Positions 55,092 to 64,000 of a stretch of 64,000 nucleotides of DNA are shown piece by piece. Each line of letters begins with the position of its first letter. Positions within the stretch are counted from its first letter, which is position 1. The stretch comes from Desulfobacterales bacterium (GTDB lineage: Bacteria > Desulfobacterota > Desulfobacteria > Desulfobacterales > Desulfosalsimonadaceae). The stretch spans positions 427,001 to 491,000 of the forward strand of contig JAXHNP010000006.1 of the NCBI GenBank assembly GCA_034520365.1, in the 5' to 3' direction. Both the position numbers and the translations under genes were made by a program. The notes below the pieces were generated by a model. The model did no database searches and was not told the DNA's origin. It was given only the letters and a program-made list of their open reading frames with translations.

Positions 55092-55979
55092 TTAATGCCT
55101 ATATCCGGATTCAACCCGGGGTTTGACCCAGGCTTCATTGAACCAGAGCGAGAGAAAAATAATCCCTCCGCCGATAAGCAGGCGAAAGATGTCGATGTCC
55201 CGGTTCCAGATGACCAGATTCACCAAAAGCCCCGCCGGCACCAAGGCATTGTTCATAATGGCAAGCGCGCCGGGATCGACCCGGGTAGCGCCTTTGTTCC
55301 ATAAAAAATAGCCGAGCCCGGAGGCCGCAATGCCCAGCCAAAGTAAAACCCCCCATTGCCCGGGAGTCTGGGGGAGTTTATCCAGATCGCCCCATATGAG
55401 CAGGCCGATCGCGGAGACAATCAGCGCCCCTATATAGAAAAATCCGAAAACCGAGTGCTGCGGCAGGTTTTTATGCCCGGCTGCCGGCCGTTTTTCCATC
55501 AGGTATTTATAGCTCACCTGGCCCGTGGCAAAGCAGAAATTGGCCCCCTGAACCAGCAGAAAACCCGCCAGAAAATCCGGGCTCAGCTGGTTGTAGCGGA
55601 GTATGGCCGCGCCCAGGACCGCCAAAAGCGCTGTGGCCAGGTACCATAGGGTAAACCGCCGCTTGAGCATATCATAGAGCAGGGTGACATATACCGGCGT
55701 AAAGACCGTAAAGAGCACGACCTCAGGTACTGTTAAAAAACCAAAGGCGTTATAGAAGAACAGATACATGGCGCCCAATTGAATGCCCCCGATCAGCATC
55801 AATTGGACGGCCAGAAATAACGGGGTCTGCCGCCATTTAATGACCGGCAGAAAAAACAGGCTGGCCAGAAAAATGCGGGAGAAAACCGCAAAATAATTGT
55901 CCACCTGGCCGGCCAGGTAAACGCCGATCAGGCTGAATGAAAACGCCCACAGAATTGTAACGAGCCAGAGGTATGCCAC
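55092..55979 (-). CDS. EamA (DMT superfamily) transporter
   Basis: A 295-residue inner-membrane protein with ten hydrophobic segments in two EamA repeats (first about residues 1-120, second about 150-280). It starts LWLVTILWAFSFSLIGVYLAG, includes VPEVVLFTVFTPVYVTLLYD and ends with a short polar tail. Family members export amino acids, amines or other metabolites. It is convergent with the secreted-protein gene, 38 bases apart, and monocistronic. Confidence 0.88.
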   Translation of the reverse strand: MAYLWLVTILWAFSFSLIGVYLAGQVDNYFAVFSRIFLASLFFLPVIKWRQTPLFLAVQLMLIGGIQLGAMYLFFYNAFGFLTVPEVVLFTVFTPVYVTLLYDMLKRRFTLWYLATALLAVLGAAILRYNQLSPDFLAGFLLVQGANFCFATGQVSYKYLMEKRPAAGHKNLPQHSVFGFFYIGALIVSAIGLLIWGDLDKLPQTPGQWGVLLWLGIAASGLGYFLWNKGATRVDPGALAIMNNALVPAGLLVNLVIWNRDIDIFRLLIGGGIIFLSLWFNEAWVKPRVESGYRH

Positions 55980-56084
55980 TTGTGTCTATCCTTTGGGAAA
56001 TTCTGCTTGATATTATGGGATATTCAACAGCTTACCTGTACCGATGGCCATGACAGAAAAGCTAAAATTTGGCAATATGCATTT

Positions 56085-56256
56085 GGGCCGCGGTCAGGGT
56101 AAATTTGTTCTATCTATTTTTCAGGCGGGCACGGTGGCCCGCCCTACGCGGCAATGCCGACATTTTGTAGGGTCGGCCACCGTGCCGACCTTACATGCGA
56201 ACAACCCCATGGTTGTGGGGTTGTTCGCCAGAACAAATTCACCGTGGGGCTGCGGT
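56085..56256 (+). mobile_element. Gene-less (MITE-like) element with TIRs and 10-bp flanking duplication
   Basis: The element is 56095-56246 (152 bases). Its left end CAGGGTAAATTTGTTCT and right end AGAACAAATTCACCGTG are 17-bp inverted repeats with two mismatches. The flanks GGGCCGCGGT (56085-56094) and GGGCTGCGGT (56247-56256) are direct repeats matching at 9 of 10 bases. Inside are the facing GGCGGGCACGGTGGCCCGCC and GGTCGGCCACCGTGCCGACC hairpins and a third hairpin at 56197-56228 with 13-bp perfect arms. The ends match those of the four-helix-bundle element at 16641-17205. Confidence 0.78.
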
Positions 56257-56299
56257 TTGGGCGGCTGGCGGGAAGCCGGTTATATCCGGGTCAAGATTG

Positions 56300-57508
56300 T
56301 CATGGCTGGCTTGTCATCCAATGTCTGAGCCTTTGATAGACTGCCGGATGGCTGAGCAGATCCATGTGGTTCATATTCCGGCCGATCCATTGGCGGGATT
56401 CCGGAATGGACAGATTGAGGGCGGGGTTTTTATGGACTCCGAGCGCGCTGTTTAGTGTCACCAGGCCATCGCCGACAATTCCATCCCCCCATTTGCTTGG
56501 GGCTTTGCCGGTAGTTGCAGCAACGGCATAACAGGCTGCGCCGTCCGGCAGGGCAACGGGCATGCGCTGATCCCCTGAACAATCGAATCTGTCGCGGTGC
56601 ATCCAGTCTTGATCGGTTATGTTTCCATACCGCATGTCCGTGACGCCGGCGCTCCGGATTTTGCCCAGGCGGGCAAAAGGGGCGCTGTATGGGCTTGTGT
56701 CCATGAGTATAGTGATCCAGTTTCCGCCTTTTTCAAGCACTGCCCCGTGATGGGGCGTGCCCAGAAATATTAGTTTGCGGAGCCGGTGCAGCCAAGTATG
56801 GCCGGTTTGGTGGGCATAATGGCAGGCGCTGCGGGAGACAAGCCCGCCCATGCTGTGCGTGATGATAAAGAGTTCCAGCGTCCGGGGAGATAATTGGATA
56901 AGGCTTTCCAGTAGATCGGAAAAATTCCGGCCGTTTTCAGAAATATGAAGCCCGGTATTATAATAAAGATATATGGGCGTCACGCCGAGGTCCCGCGCCA
57001 GCATGGCGCCATGGTCATGGCCGTCTCGCTGCCACTGCCGGTCATTCATGCAGGATCCGTGGACCATGATGGCCAGTTTTCCGTTGGATTGTTCAATCGT
57101 ATCCAAAAGCGCCTGCCTGTCCAACGGGTTGCCGTCGATGCGAAACTGCATGGGGATGGCCAGCGGATTGTCGCGGGCAGCCAGATGATCGCCCAAAACC
57201 CCGTTTAATGCGGCAACAGCCGCTTCCCTCCCGTGCGACGGGGGCGTCTCTCCGATCCGGACGCTCAGCCGGTCAAGCAGGATATCCATGCCACCGCCCA
57301 CCCATTCGGTCACCGTGTGGATGTTTCGGTAAACCATGCCGGGGATGCCCCTTGTCCGCTCTCGATTGCCAGAGGATAACACGCCGCCGAAGCTTAAGAT
57401 GGTCTGGTGCAGGGATTCCACGATATCCGTGACGCCCAAGATGGCATCTATGGTCAGGTCTCCGATGCCGCGAAGTTCGGTGGTGATATTGCCGGGCGAT
57501 TTTTTCAT
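56300..57508 (-). CDS. Alpha/beta-hydrolase, lipase-like
   Basis: A 402-residue hydrolase. MVHGSCMNDRQW is the oxyanion region, THSMGGLVS holds the nucleophile Ser in a G/THSxGG elbow, and LGTPHHGAVLEKGGNW is typical of PGAP1/LipA-like lipases. The likely His lies in NHMDLLSHP near the C-terminus. No signal peptide is seen, so it may be cytoplasmic or membrane-associated; the substrate is not clear. I choose ATG 57508 (TTG 57511 is the alternative). It follows the 57-residue gene by 36 bases. Confidence 0.8.
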   Translation of the reverse strand: MKKSPGNITTELRGIGDLTIDAILGVTDIVESLHQTILSFGGVLSSGNRERTRGIPGMVYRNIHTVTEWVGGGMDILLDRLSVRIGETPPSHGREAAVAALNGVLGDHLAARDNPLAIPMQFRIDGNPLDRQALLDTIEQSNGKLAIMVHGSCMNDRQWQRDGHDHGAMLARDLGVTPIYLYYNTGLHISENGRNFSDLLESLIQLSPRTLELFIITHSMGGLVSRSACHYAHQTGHTWLHRLRKLIFLGTPHHGAVLEKGGNWITILMDTSPYSAPFARLGKIRSAGVTDMRYGNITDQDWMHRDRFDCSGDQRMPVALPDGAACYAVAATTGKAPSKWGDGIVGDGLVTLNSALGVHKNPALNLSIPESRQWIGRNMNHMDLLSHPAVYQRLRHWMTSQP

Positions 57509-57544
57509 CAATCCAGGAGGCTTTCTTTCAGTAAGGCACCCGGC

Positions 57545-57718
57545 CTACTCATCATCCGGGGTTGAAGGTTCCGACGCGTTTTCCGTCTCATCGGTTTCAA
57601 CGGACTCATCGGTTTCAACGGATTTCTTTTCCTGCTTGCGCTGCCGCTTTTCCTCTTTCTTTTTTTTCTTTTCCAGTTCCTTCTGGCGTTTTTTGAACTG
57701 GTAGTGCGATTTTGCCAT
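57545..57718 (-). CDS. Small Lys/Glu-rich basic protein
   Basis: A 57-residue protein: MAKSHYQFKKRQKELEKKKK followed by a further Lys/Arg/Glu-rich helix and an acidic tail with a repeated VETDES segment. AAGGAAAATT precedes the ATG. I recall similar short proteins near cold-shock and RNA-helicase genes in deltaproteobacteria, but no function is known. It is likely in one unit with the lipase gene downstream. Confidence 0.6.
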   Translation of the reverse strand: MAKSHYQFKKRQKELEKKKKKEEKRQRKQEKKSVETDESVETDETENASEPSTPDDE

Positions 57719-57810
57719 GGAATTTTCCTTTCTGGCGATTGGCCGGACAGAGATGCGCGATAAAAACGGGAATGGGCGTCGCGGCCCGGATCATGATCAT
57801 GGCGGCCATT

Positions 57811-57847
57811 AAAAAAGGCATCCCCCGATTTACGGAAGATGCCTTTA
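57811..57847 (-). terminator. Rho-independent terminator after the cold-shock gene
   Basis: On the minus strand AAAGGCATC and GATGCCTTT form a 9-bp stem with a G-rich loop, followed by TTTT. It is about 30 bases past the csp stop. Confidence 0.8.
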
Positions 57848-57873
57848 TCATACGAATTGCTTTAAAAAGCAGA

Positions 57874-58074
57874 TTACTCGGCCGTCACGTTGGCAGCAGC
57901 AGGGCCTTTTGCGCCCTGCTCGATGTCAAAAGTCACGTTCGCCCCTTCGTTGAGGGATTTAAAGCCGGTCGCGTTGATTGCACTGTGATGCACAAATACG
58001 TCCGGTCCGTCTTCCTGCTCAATGAAGCCAAAACCTTTGCGGTCATTAAACCACTTTACTGTTCCGTTTGCCAT
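57874..58074 (-). CDS. Cold-shock protein, CspA family
   Basis: A 66-residue single-stranded nucleic acid-binding protein and RNA chaperone. RNP1 is KGFGFI, RNP2 VFVHH, with the start [11 protein letters not shown] and conserved basic/aromatic surface. AAAGGAGGAT precedes the ATG. It is upstream of a terminator and next to two DEAD-box RNA helicase genes on the same strand, a natural cold-response grouping. The leader region upstream of the gene holds no obvious cold-box that I can identify. Confidence 0.95.
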   Translation of the reverse strand: MANGTVKWFNDRKGFGFIEQEDGPDVFVHHSAINATGFKSLNEGANVTFDIEQGAKGPAAANVTAE

Positions 58075-58154
58075 GTTTACATCCTCCTTTCAGATAAATT
58101 CTCAAAATCTTAAACTGGAGGATGATACATTGGGTATGCAGCTTGGTCCTTCAG

Positions 58155-58185
58155 AAAAAAATCGACCTGCCGCTTAAAAGGCAGA
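58155..58185 (-). terminator. Weak terminator after the first DEAD-box gene
   Basis: On the minus strand CTGCC and GGCAG form a 5-bp stem around TTTTAAGC, then GTCGATTTTTTT. Short stem but a long T run. Confidence 0.4.
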
Positions 58186-58308
58186 GCCCGTGTTGATTAT
58201 TACTAAAATAACATCTTTCCGGATAAACGCAAGCGATATTTTAAAAATAAATATAAGGGGTTCCGGCTCCCCGGTCTCAATAACGCCCCGTAGCTCTGCA
58301 ATATTGAA

Positions 58309-59814
58309 TTATCTCTTTGCGTTAATGGCGGTTTTGGTTTTCTTTTTGCCCGCTGGTCTGACCGAATTCTTCTTGTTTACCGCTTTTTTGGGGTTTGGTT
58401 TGCCGCTTTTGGCCGCTTTTTTAAAAGCCCCTTTTTTAGGAAAGGGTTTTTTGGGTTTGGCGGCCTCTCGTTCGGGCGCTTTTTCCGGCATCAGCATCGG
58501 AGCCTCTCCCTGCACCATTTTTGCCAAAGCCGCGGCGATATCCAGGGCCGGCACATCATGTTCCTGGCGGAACTGATCCATCAGTCCGTGAAAGAATCCA
58601 AGATCATTGGTGGCCAAAGTGTCCAGAATGGTCTGCTTGAACTGGGCGATGCGCTGATTGTTGATCATTTCGGTGGTCGGCAGTTCAAGCTGCTCAATCT
58701 CCTGGCGGGTGACGCTCTCAATGGCCCGAAGCATCCGACGCTCCCGCGGGGTGATAAAGAGAATCGCCTCTCCGGAACGGCCCGCCCGCCCGGTCCGGCC
58801 GATCCGGTGGACATAGGCTTCCGGGTCATACGGGGCATCGTAGTTGATTACGTGGCTGATCCGGTCCACATCCAGGCCCCGGGCGGCCACGTCCGTTGCC
58901 ACCAGAATGTCCAAATGGCCTTCTTTCAGTCGGGAAAGGGTCTTCTCCCGCATGCTTTGCGATATATCCCCGTTTAATGCCGCGCACAGGTAGCCCCTGG
59001 CTTCCAGTCGCTTGGCCAGTTCCAGGGTGGCAATTTTGGTTCTCACAAAAATAAGCATCCCGTCAAAGGGTTCGGCTTCAAGGATCCGGGTCAGGGCATC
59101 CAGCTTGTGGTTTTCCCCCACGATCCGGTAGCGCTGACGGGTGGTGGCCACCGTCATGGTCTGTGACTTAATGGTGATCTGCGCGGGATGCTGCATGTAT
59201 TTTTTGGCGATATTTCTGATGGGCTGGGGCACGGTGGCGGAAAAAAGCGCAATCTGGCGCTCCGGCGGTGTCTGCCCCAGGATCCATTCCACATCATCGA
59301 TAAAGCCCATGCGGAGCATCTCATCGGCCTCGTCAAGCACCAGGGTCTGGACGGCGCCAAGCTTTAGTGATTTCCGCCGCATGTGATCCATGATGCGCCC
59401 GGGGGTGCCGACGACGACATGCACGCCCTGCTTCAGCCGGCGGAGCTGGCCGCTGTAGTCCTGGCCCCCGTATATGGGCAATACCCGGAAATTTTTCAGA
59501 TGGGCGGCGTAGCGATAAAAAGATTCGGAGACCTGGATGGCCAGCTCCCGGGTGGGGGTTAATACCAGCGCCTGGGGTTCTGGATTCTTTAAGTCGATCC
59601 GGGACAGGATGGGCAGGGCAAAGGCCGCGGTTTTGCCGGTGCCGGTCTGGGCCTGGCCGATTAAGTCTTTTCCGGCCATAAGCTCGGGTATGGTTTTGGC
59701 CTGGATGGGCGTTGGCATTTCATAGCCGGCCGCATCCAAGGCTTTTAATAAGGGGGTGAAAATCTGTAGTCCGCCAAAGCCTGTGGCTTCGGCCGCTTGA
59801 GGGGTCAATGTCAT
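58309..59814 (-). CDS. DEAD-box ATP-dependent RNA helicase (DeaD/CshA-like)
   Basis: A 501-residue helicase that unwinds RNA duplexes in ribosome assembly and mRNA decay. Q motif YEMPTPIQAKTIPELM, motif [15 protein letters not shown], motif II LDEADEMLRMG, motif III SAT, and motif [12 protein letters not shown] are intact. The C-terminus is Lys-rich (about 50 residues of KKAAKSGKPNPKK-type sequence) instead of the folded domain of E. coli DeaD. AGAGAGAAG precedes the ATG. It belongs to a cold-shock cluster with a csp gene and a second DEAD-box gene. Confidence 0.92.
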   Translation of the reverse strand: MTLTPQAAEATGFGGLQIFTPLLKALDAAGYEMPTPIQAKTIPELMAGKDLIGQAQTGTGKTAAFALPILSRIDLKNPEPQALVLTPTRELAIQVSESFYRYAAHLKNFRVLPIYGGQDYSGQLRRLKQGVHVVVGTPGRIMDHMRRKSLKLGAVQTLVLDEADEMLRMGFIDDVEWILGQTPPERQIALFSATVPQPIRNIAKKYMQHPAQITIKSQTMTVATTRQRYRIVGENHKLDALTRILEAEPFDGMLIFVRTKIATLELAKRLEARGYLCAALNGDISQSMREKTLSRLKEGHLDILVATDVAARGLDVDRISHVINYDAPYDPEAYVHRIGRTGRAGRSGEAILFITPRERRMLRAIESVTRQEIEQLELPTTEMINNQRIAQFKQTILDTLATNDLGFFHGLMDQFRQEHDVPALDIAAALAKMVQGEAPMLMPEKAPEREAAKPKKPFPKKGAFKKAAKSGKPNPKKAVNKKNSVRPAGKKKTKTAINAKR

Positions 59815-60014
59815 GATATAATTCTTCTCTCTTTCAAAATGGAGTTATCCCTGCGATAGATGTTAACGGGAAATCATTGGCCTTTTTAACAACCTGGGTT
59901 CTCTGGACTTTCCGGCTTTTGCCGGATGATCAAGGGATGCGGGAGGGAAAAGCGGATATTTTGCCGTCAGCAGGGTAGGGACTGCTTATTTGATTCGAAT
60001 GGCTTTTGCAACCT

Positions 60015-61427
<1,413 letters not shown>

Positions 61428-61564
61428 ACGTCTCCTGTCAATTAATTGTGATTTTAAAATTTATAAGTTTAGCATAAATAATTAAATCTATCATACATTT
61501 TTATAAATAGCCATGAATTATTTAAAATCAAGCCGATGATGTAAATTGCCTGACCTGAGCGACG

Positions 61565-62977
61565 CTATCCGGTGGATATTTTCTTTAATTGATCGGTGAC
61601 AGCCGCGATAAGCCCGGGCTTTAACGCTTCGACCCGCTGGGTTTGGCCTTTCCGCACCGCCCGGAAAAACTGGCGGCAGGTCTGGTTGAGGCTGCCCGGC
61701 CAGGCGGCGGTATAGCCGGATTTTTCCCCGGCTGCGCCATTTATGCCGAACTGCGGCTGGTCGCGCCGGCTGTGCGCCCAGTTGATGACATGGGAAAAAT
61801 AGATCAGTGCGCGGTCGATCAGGACAAACAGCAGTTGATCGTTTTGGGCGGGCCCCACCCGGATTTTTGCGCGTCCCAGGGGCAGCCCCCGGATTTTGGC
61901 CTTTGCCATCCGGTCCGTTCCGAATACCGCAGACCCCGCGCCGATGGCCCCGCCCAGGGCGGTAAACACGCCAAAGCTTAAACCCGCCAGCGCAAAATCA
62001 ATATTCGCCCCGATTAATCCTCCGCCGGCGCCGGCTGCCGTGGCCAGCTGCCAGCGGTTTAACCCCAGGATCTGCCAGGTGCGCGAAGAGAATAGGTCTT
62101 CATTTAAAATCGACTGCGGCGGCAGCTCCAAATTGAAGATATTATGCTTGAACCGCTTTCTGATGCGTTTGTGCGCGGTCTGCTCCATTTTTTGGATGTC
62201 CGCCTGATATTTTTCCGCCAATTCCTGACGCACTTTGCTGATATGTTCCGCATCCCGGCAGGATTTTTTAACCTTATGCCCGGCCGCAGTTTCCACAAGT
62301 CCGGTGATGATATCCGCGGTCTCTGCCATGCGCTGGGCCCAGTCCTGCTTGAATGCGTCAATCACATAGGCGAGGGCGGGCTGCCAGTCCGGATCAATCA
62401 TTTTAAGGGCCTCCAGCAGTTCGATCCGCTCGGCATAGGTGGCCCGCTGGGCGTCAAATATCCGGATGGCATTGAACTCTTTTCGGGCCGCTGCTTTCCA
62501 GTCTTCCAGGTAGGCCATATGGGTTTTGTCTTTGGGATTAATAATGGCCATTCGGGGAAGTCCGGAAAGCCTGAGGATCTCCATTTCCACCTGATCGGTC
62601 TTGCGGACCGGCCGGGAGCCGTCTGTTACAAAAATAATGCCCGCCCCGTCGGCAACCGGCGCCAGCAGCTCGCATTCATCGCTAAACTCCGGGTCATTTT
62701 GGTGGGTGCGGATGAATTCGGGGATCCGATCGGCCTCGGCGCCTTCAAAACTCTGCATCCAGGCGAGGGTGCGGCGGGGCTGTTGAAAGCCGGGTGTATC
62801 AATAAAGCGGATGATTTCCACCCCGTCAATAATTACCGGATATTCCCGGCATTTGCGGGTTTCCCCGGGCGTGGGGCTGATGCGCACGCTGTCGTCTTCA
62901 GCTAGCGTGGCCACCACCGATGATTTCCCCTCATTGGGATGACCGAGTATGGCGAAAACAGGGGTTCTATCCGTCAC
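61565..62977 (-). CDS. GTPase with DUF3482 C-terminus
   Basis: A 470-residue protein. The N-terminal Era-like G domain has FAILGHPNEGKSSVV (P-loop), PGETRKC, FIDTPGFQQPR and INPKDK in the position of the NKxD motif. The remainder is DUF3482, containing a hydrophobic Gly/Ala-rich segment (AAGAGGGLIGANIDFALAGLSFG) that may insert in the membrane. The start is likely GTG 62977, with GGAAGGAAATATA before it, not TTG 62992. It pairs with the DUF2868 gene 18 bases upstream, an association seen across proteobacteria; function unknown. Confidence 0.88.
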   Translation of the reverse strand: MTDRTPVFAILGHPNEGKSSVVATLAEDDSVRISPTPGETRKCREYPVIIDGVEIIRFIDTPGFQQPRRTLAWMQSFEGAEADRIPEFIRTHQNDPEFSDECELLAPVADGAGIIFVTDGSRPVRKTDQVEMEILRLSGLPRMAIINPKDKTHMAYLEDWKAAARKEFNAIRIFDAQRATYAERIELLEALKMIDPDWQPALAYVIDAFKQDWAQRMAETADIITGLVETAAGHKVKKSCRDAEHISKVRQELAEKYQADIQKMEQTAHKRIRKRFKHNIFNLELPPQSILNEDLFSSRTWQILGLNRWQLATAAGAGGGLIGANIDFALAGLSFGVFTALGGAIGAGSAVFGTDRMAKAKIRGLPLGRAKIRVGPAQNDQLLFVLIDRALIYFSHVINWAHSRRDQPQFGINGAAGEKSGYTAAWPGSLNQTCRQFFRAVRKGQTQRVEALKPGLIAAVTDQLKKISTG

Positions 62978-62995
62978 TATATTTCCTTCCAAAGG

Positions 62996-64000
62996 CTATT
63001 CGCCTAAAACCTCGGCTCTGACATACGGATCACCGAGTTTGGCAATGGCATGTTCCCAGATCATCCGGTCCGTGTCCGCCGGCGGCGTAAATATGGTGTG
63101 CGCCCCGGGCTTGCCGATCAGGCCGATGATCAGGCTGGTTTGGATGCCTGTTTTTTGGCGGATAGCGCCAATCCAGGAAAGCGTTTCCTGAATCGGCGGC
63201 TGCCACGCCTCCTGTATAATGACCCCCCGAATATCCGCCGGATTTAAATCGTCCGGAAGTTTCTCCTTGATCGCCCGGGCATCGGCATTCGGATCAAATC
63301 CGCAGATAATGGCGGTTTTCATGTCAAGCCCGAGCCGTATCTGAATTCGCTCCCTTAACTCATCATCCGGATATAGTCCGGCAAGGTCTTCCGGGATCAG
63401 TACGGCGGCCGGATCCAGGGCCGCCTCGGAAATTTTGGCGGATTTGGTGTCGGCTGATCTGTCATCCGACTCTGCATCGGATGGCTCGGCCCCCGGTTTT
63501 TTATAAGCCCGGCTCCGGGTGGTGATGCGCGGGGTTTTCATGGCTGAGAGCAGTTGGTCGCAGGCCGCATGTTGGAAGGATAGCCGATTTATGGCCCGGT
63601 GCTGCCGGATCATTGTAACCGTAAATATCAAAACCCGCGGGATCAAACCATAGAAGAGGACCGCAAGCAGCAGAAACGGCCACCAGGCCACAAGATCCGC
63701 ATTATTCAGGTGCTGCATGCCTTCTTTTAGTACAAACTGGCTGCCTTCGATTTGCGAAACCGTGGGATGGGAAATGGCCGCCGGAAGAAACCAGGACCAG
63801 GGCAGCGCAATGGTATCCACAATGCGGTAGACGGTTTCCGCTGCCGGCTGCAGGGTGGACTGCCAGCCGAAGGCCAGATCCGTGATGGTAACCCTTAGCA
63901 GCAATACGCCGATGATGCCGGCATTAAAGCATATGCCAAAGATCTGGCCGATGATAAAAATGGGCCGGAACAGAATCGGGCCATAGATTGTCCGGCTCTG
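62996..64000 (-). CDS. DUF2868 membrane protein (partial, cut by window end)
   Basis: The frame is open to the window edge; the true start lies outside. The visible part has several hydrophobic segments (GQIFGICFNAGIIGVLLLRV, FLLLAVLFYGLIPRVLIFTV), then a soluble domain with a Ser/Asp-rich linker (around EPSDAESDDRSADTKSAK) and QEAWQPPIQETLSWIGAIR, all typical of DUF2868. It forms an operon with the DUF3482 GTPase immediately downstream. Function unknown; the GTPase may act on or with this membrane protein. Confidence 0.85.
   Translation of the reverse strand, partial: QSRTIYGPILFRPIFIIGQIFGICFNAGIIGVLLLRVTITDLAFGWQSTLQPAAETVYRIVDTIALPWSWFLPAAISHPTVSQIEGSQFVLKEGMQHLNNADLVAWWPFLLLAVLFYGLIPRVLIFTVTMIRQHRAINRLSFQHAACDQLLSAMKTPRITTRSRAYKKPGAEPSDAESDDRSADTKSAKISEAALDPAAVLIPEDLAGLYPDDELRERIQIRLGLDMKTAIICGFDPNADARAIKEKLPDDLNPADIRGVIIQEAWQPPIQETLSWIGAIRQKTGIQTSLIIGLIGKPGAHTIFTPPADTDRMIWEHAIAKLGDPYVRAEVLGE

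Overview
The window reads as chromosome of a Desulfobacterota (deltaproteobacterial) organism, most likely a Desulfobacterales sulfate reducer or close relative. The support is gene content: a GlnK-GlnA pair, an ffh-rpsP-khpA-rimM-trmD-SPOUT-rplS-rnhB-yraN-rsmI run, CGGC and DUF3795 cysteine proteins, a COG4087 HAD protein, an ADP-forming acyl-CoA synthetase, B12/radical-SAM enzymes and a probable selenoprotein. I see no rRNA, tRNA or CRISPR array.

Layout. 1-1.7 kb: end of a PII gene and glnA. 2-5.6 kb: an Asp-rich lipoprotein, an LptC-like protein, a YheT-hydrolase remnant and nadE. 5.6-9.8 kb: two different haloalkane-dehalogenase-family hydrolases, one in an operon with two acyl-CoA dehydrogenases behind a strong promoter and a 16-bp palindrome. 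10-16.4 kb: radical SAM protein, EEP hydrolase, adenine deaminase and a geranylgeranyl-reductase-like flavoprotein. 16.6-18.7 kb: a small mobile element carrying a four-helix-bundle gene, then a flavoprotein disulfide reductase whose active-site Cys position is an in-frame UGA followed by a good SECIS hairpin. 19.2-24.8 kb: a 1306-residue TPR/propeller protein and small genes. 24.9-36 kb: a defence-type region with an orphan RHH antitoxin, a HigBA-like pair with an ImmA/IrrE protease domain, and a three-gene DUF499 ATPase / DUF1156 DNA methylase / SNF2-DUF3883 helicase operon. 36.5-43.9 kb: DUF3795, ankyrin and HTH proteins, nth, a PP-loop enzyme, a TumE/TumA-like toxin-antitoxin pair and rlmN. 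44.1-52.4 kb: the translation/SRP operon ending in the acyl-CoA synthetase. 52.6-64 kb: phosphopantetheinyl transferase, two related secreted proteins, EamA transporter, lipase, a cold-shock cluster (Csp plus two DEAD-box helicases), and a DUF3482/DUF2868 pair.

The most unusual thing is a family of short intergenic elements. The four-helix-bundle element at 16641-17205 has 17-bp terminal inverted repeats and is flanked by an exact 10-bp direct repeat. An ORF-less element at 56095-56246 has the same ends and a 10-bp flanking repeat with one mismatch. Five further mosaic copies sit between genes (about 3.4, 12.0, 19.0, 44.0 and 52.5 kb) with the same hairpin core. Together they look like an undescribed or little-described mobile family with a gene-bearing and gene-less forms.

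The second highlight is the probable selenocysteine-containing NADH oxidase/CoA-disulfide-reductase homologue at 17336-18712, which ordinary gene callers would truncate or start late.
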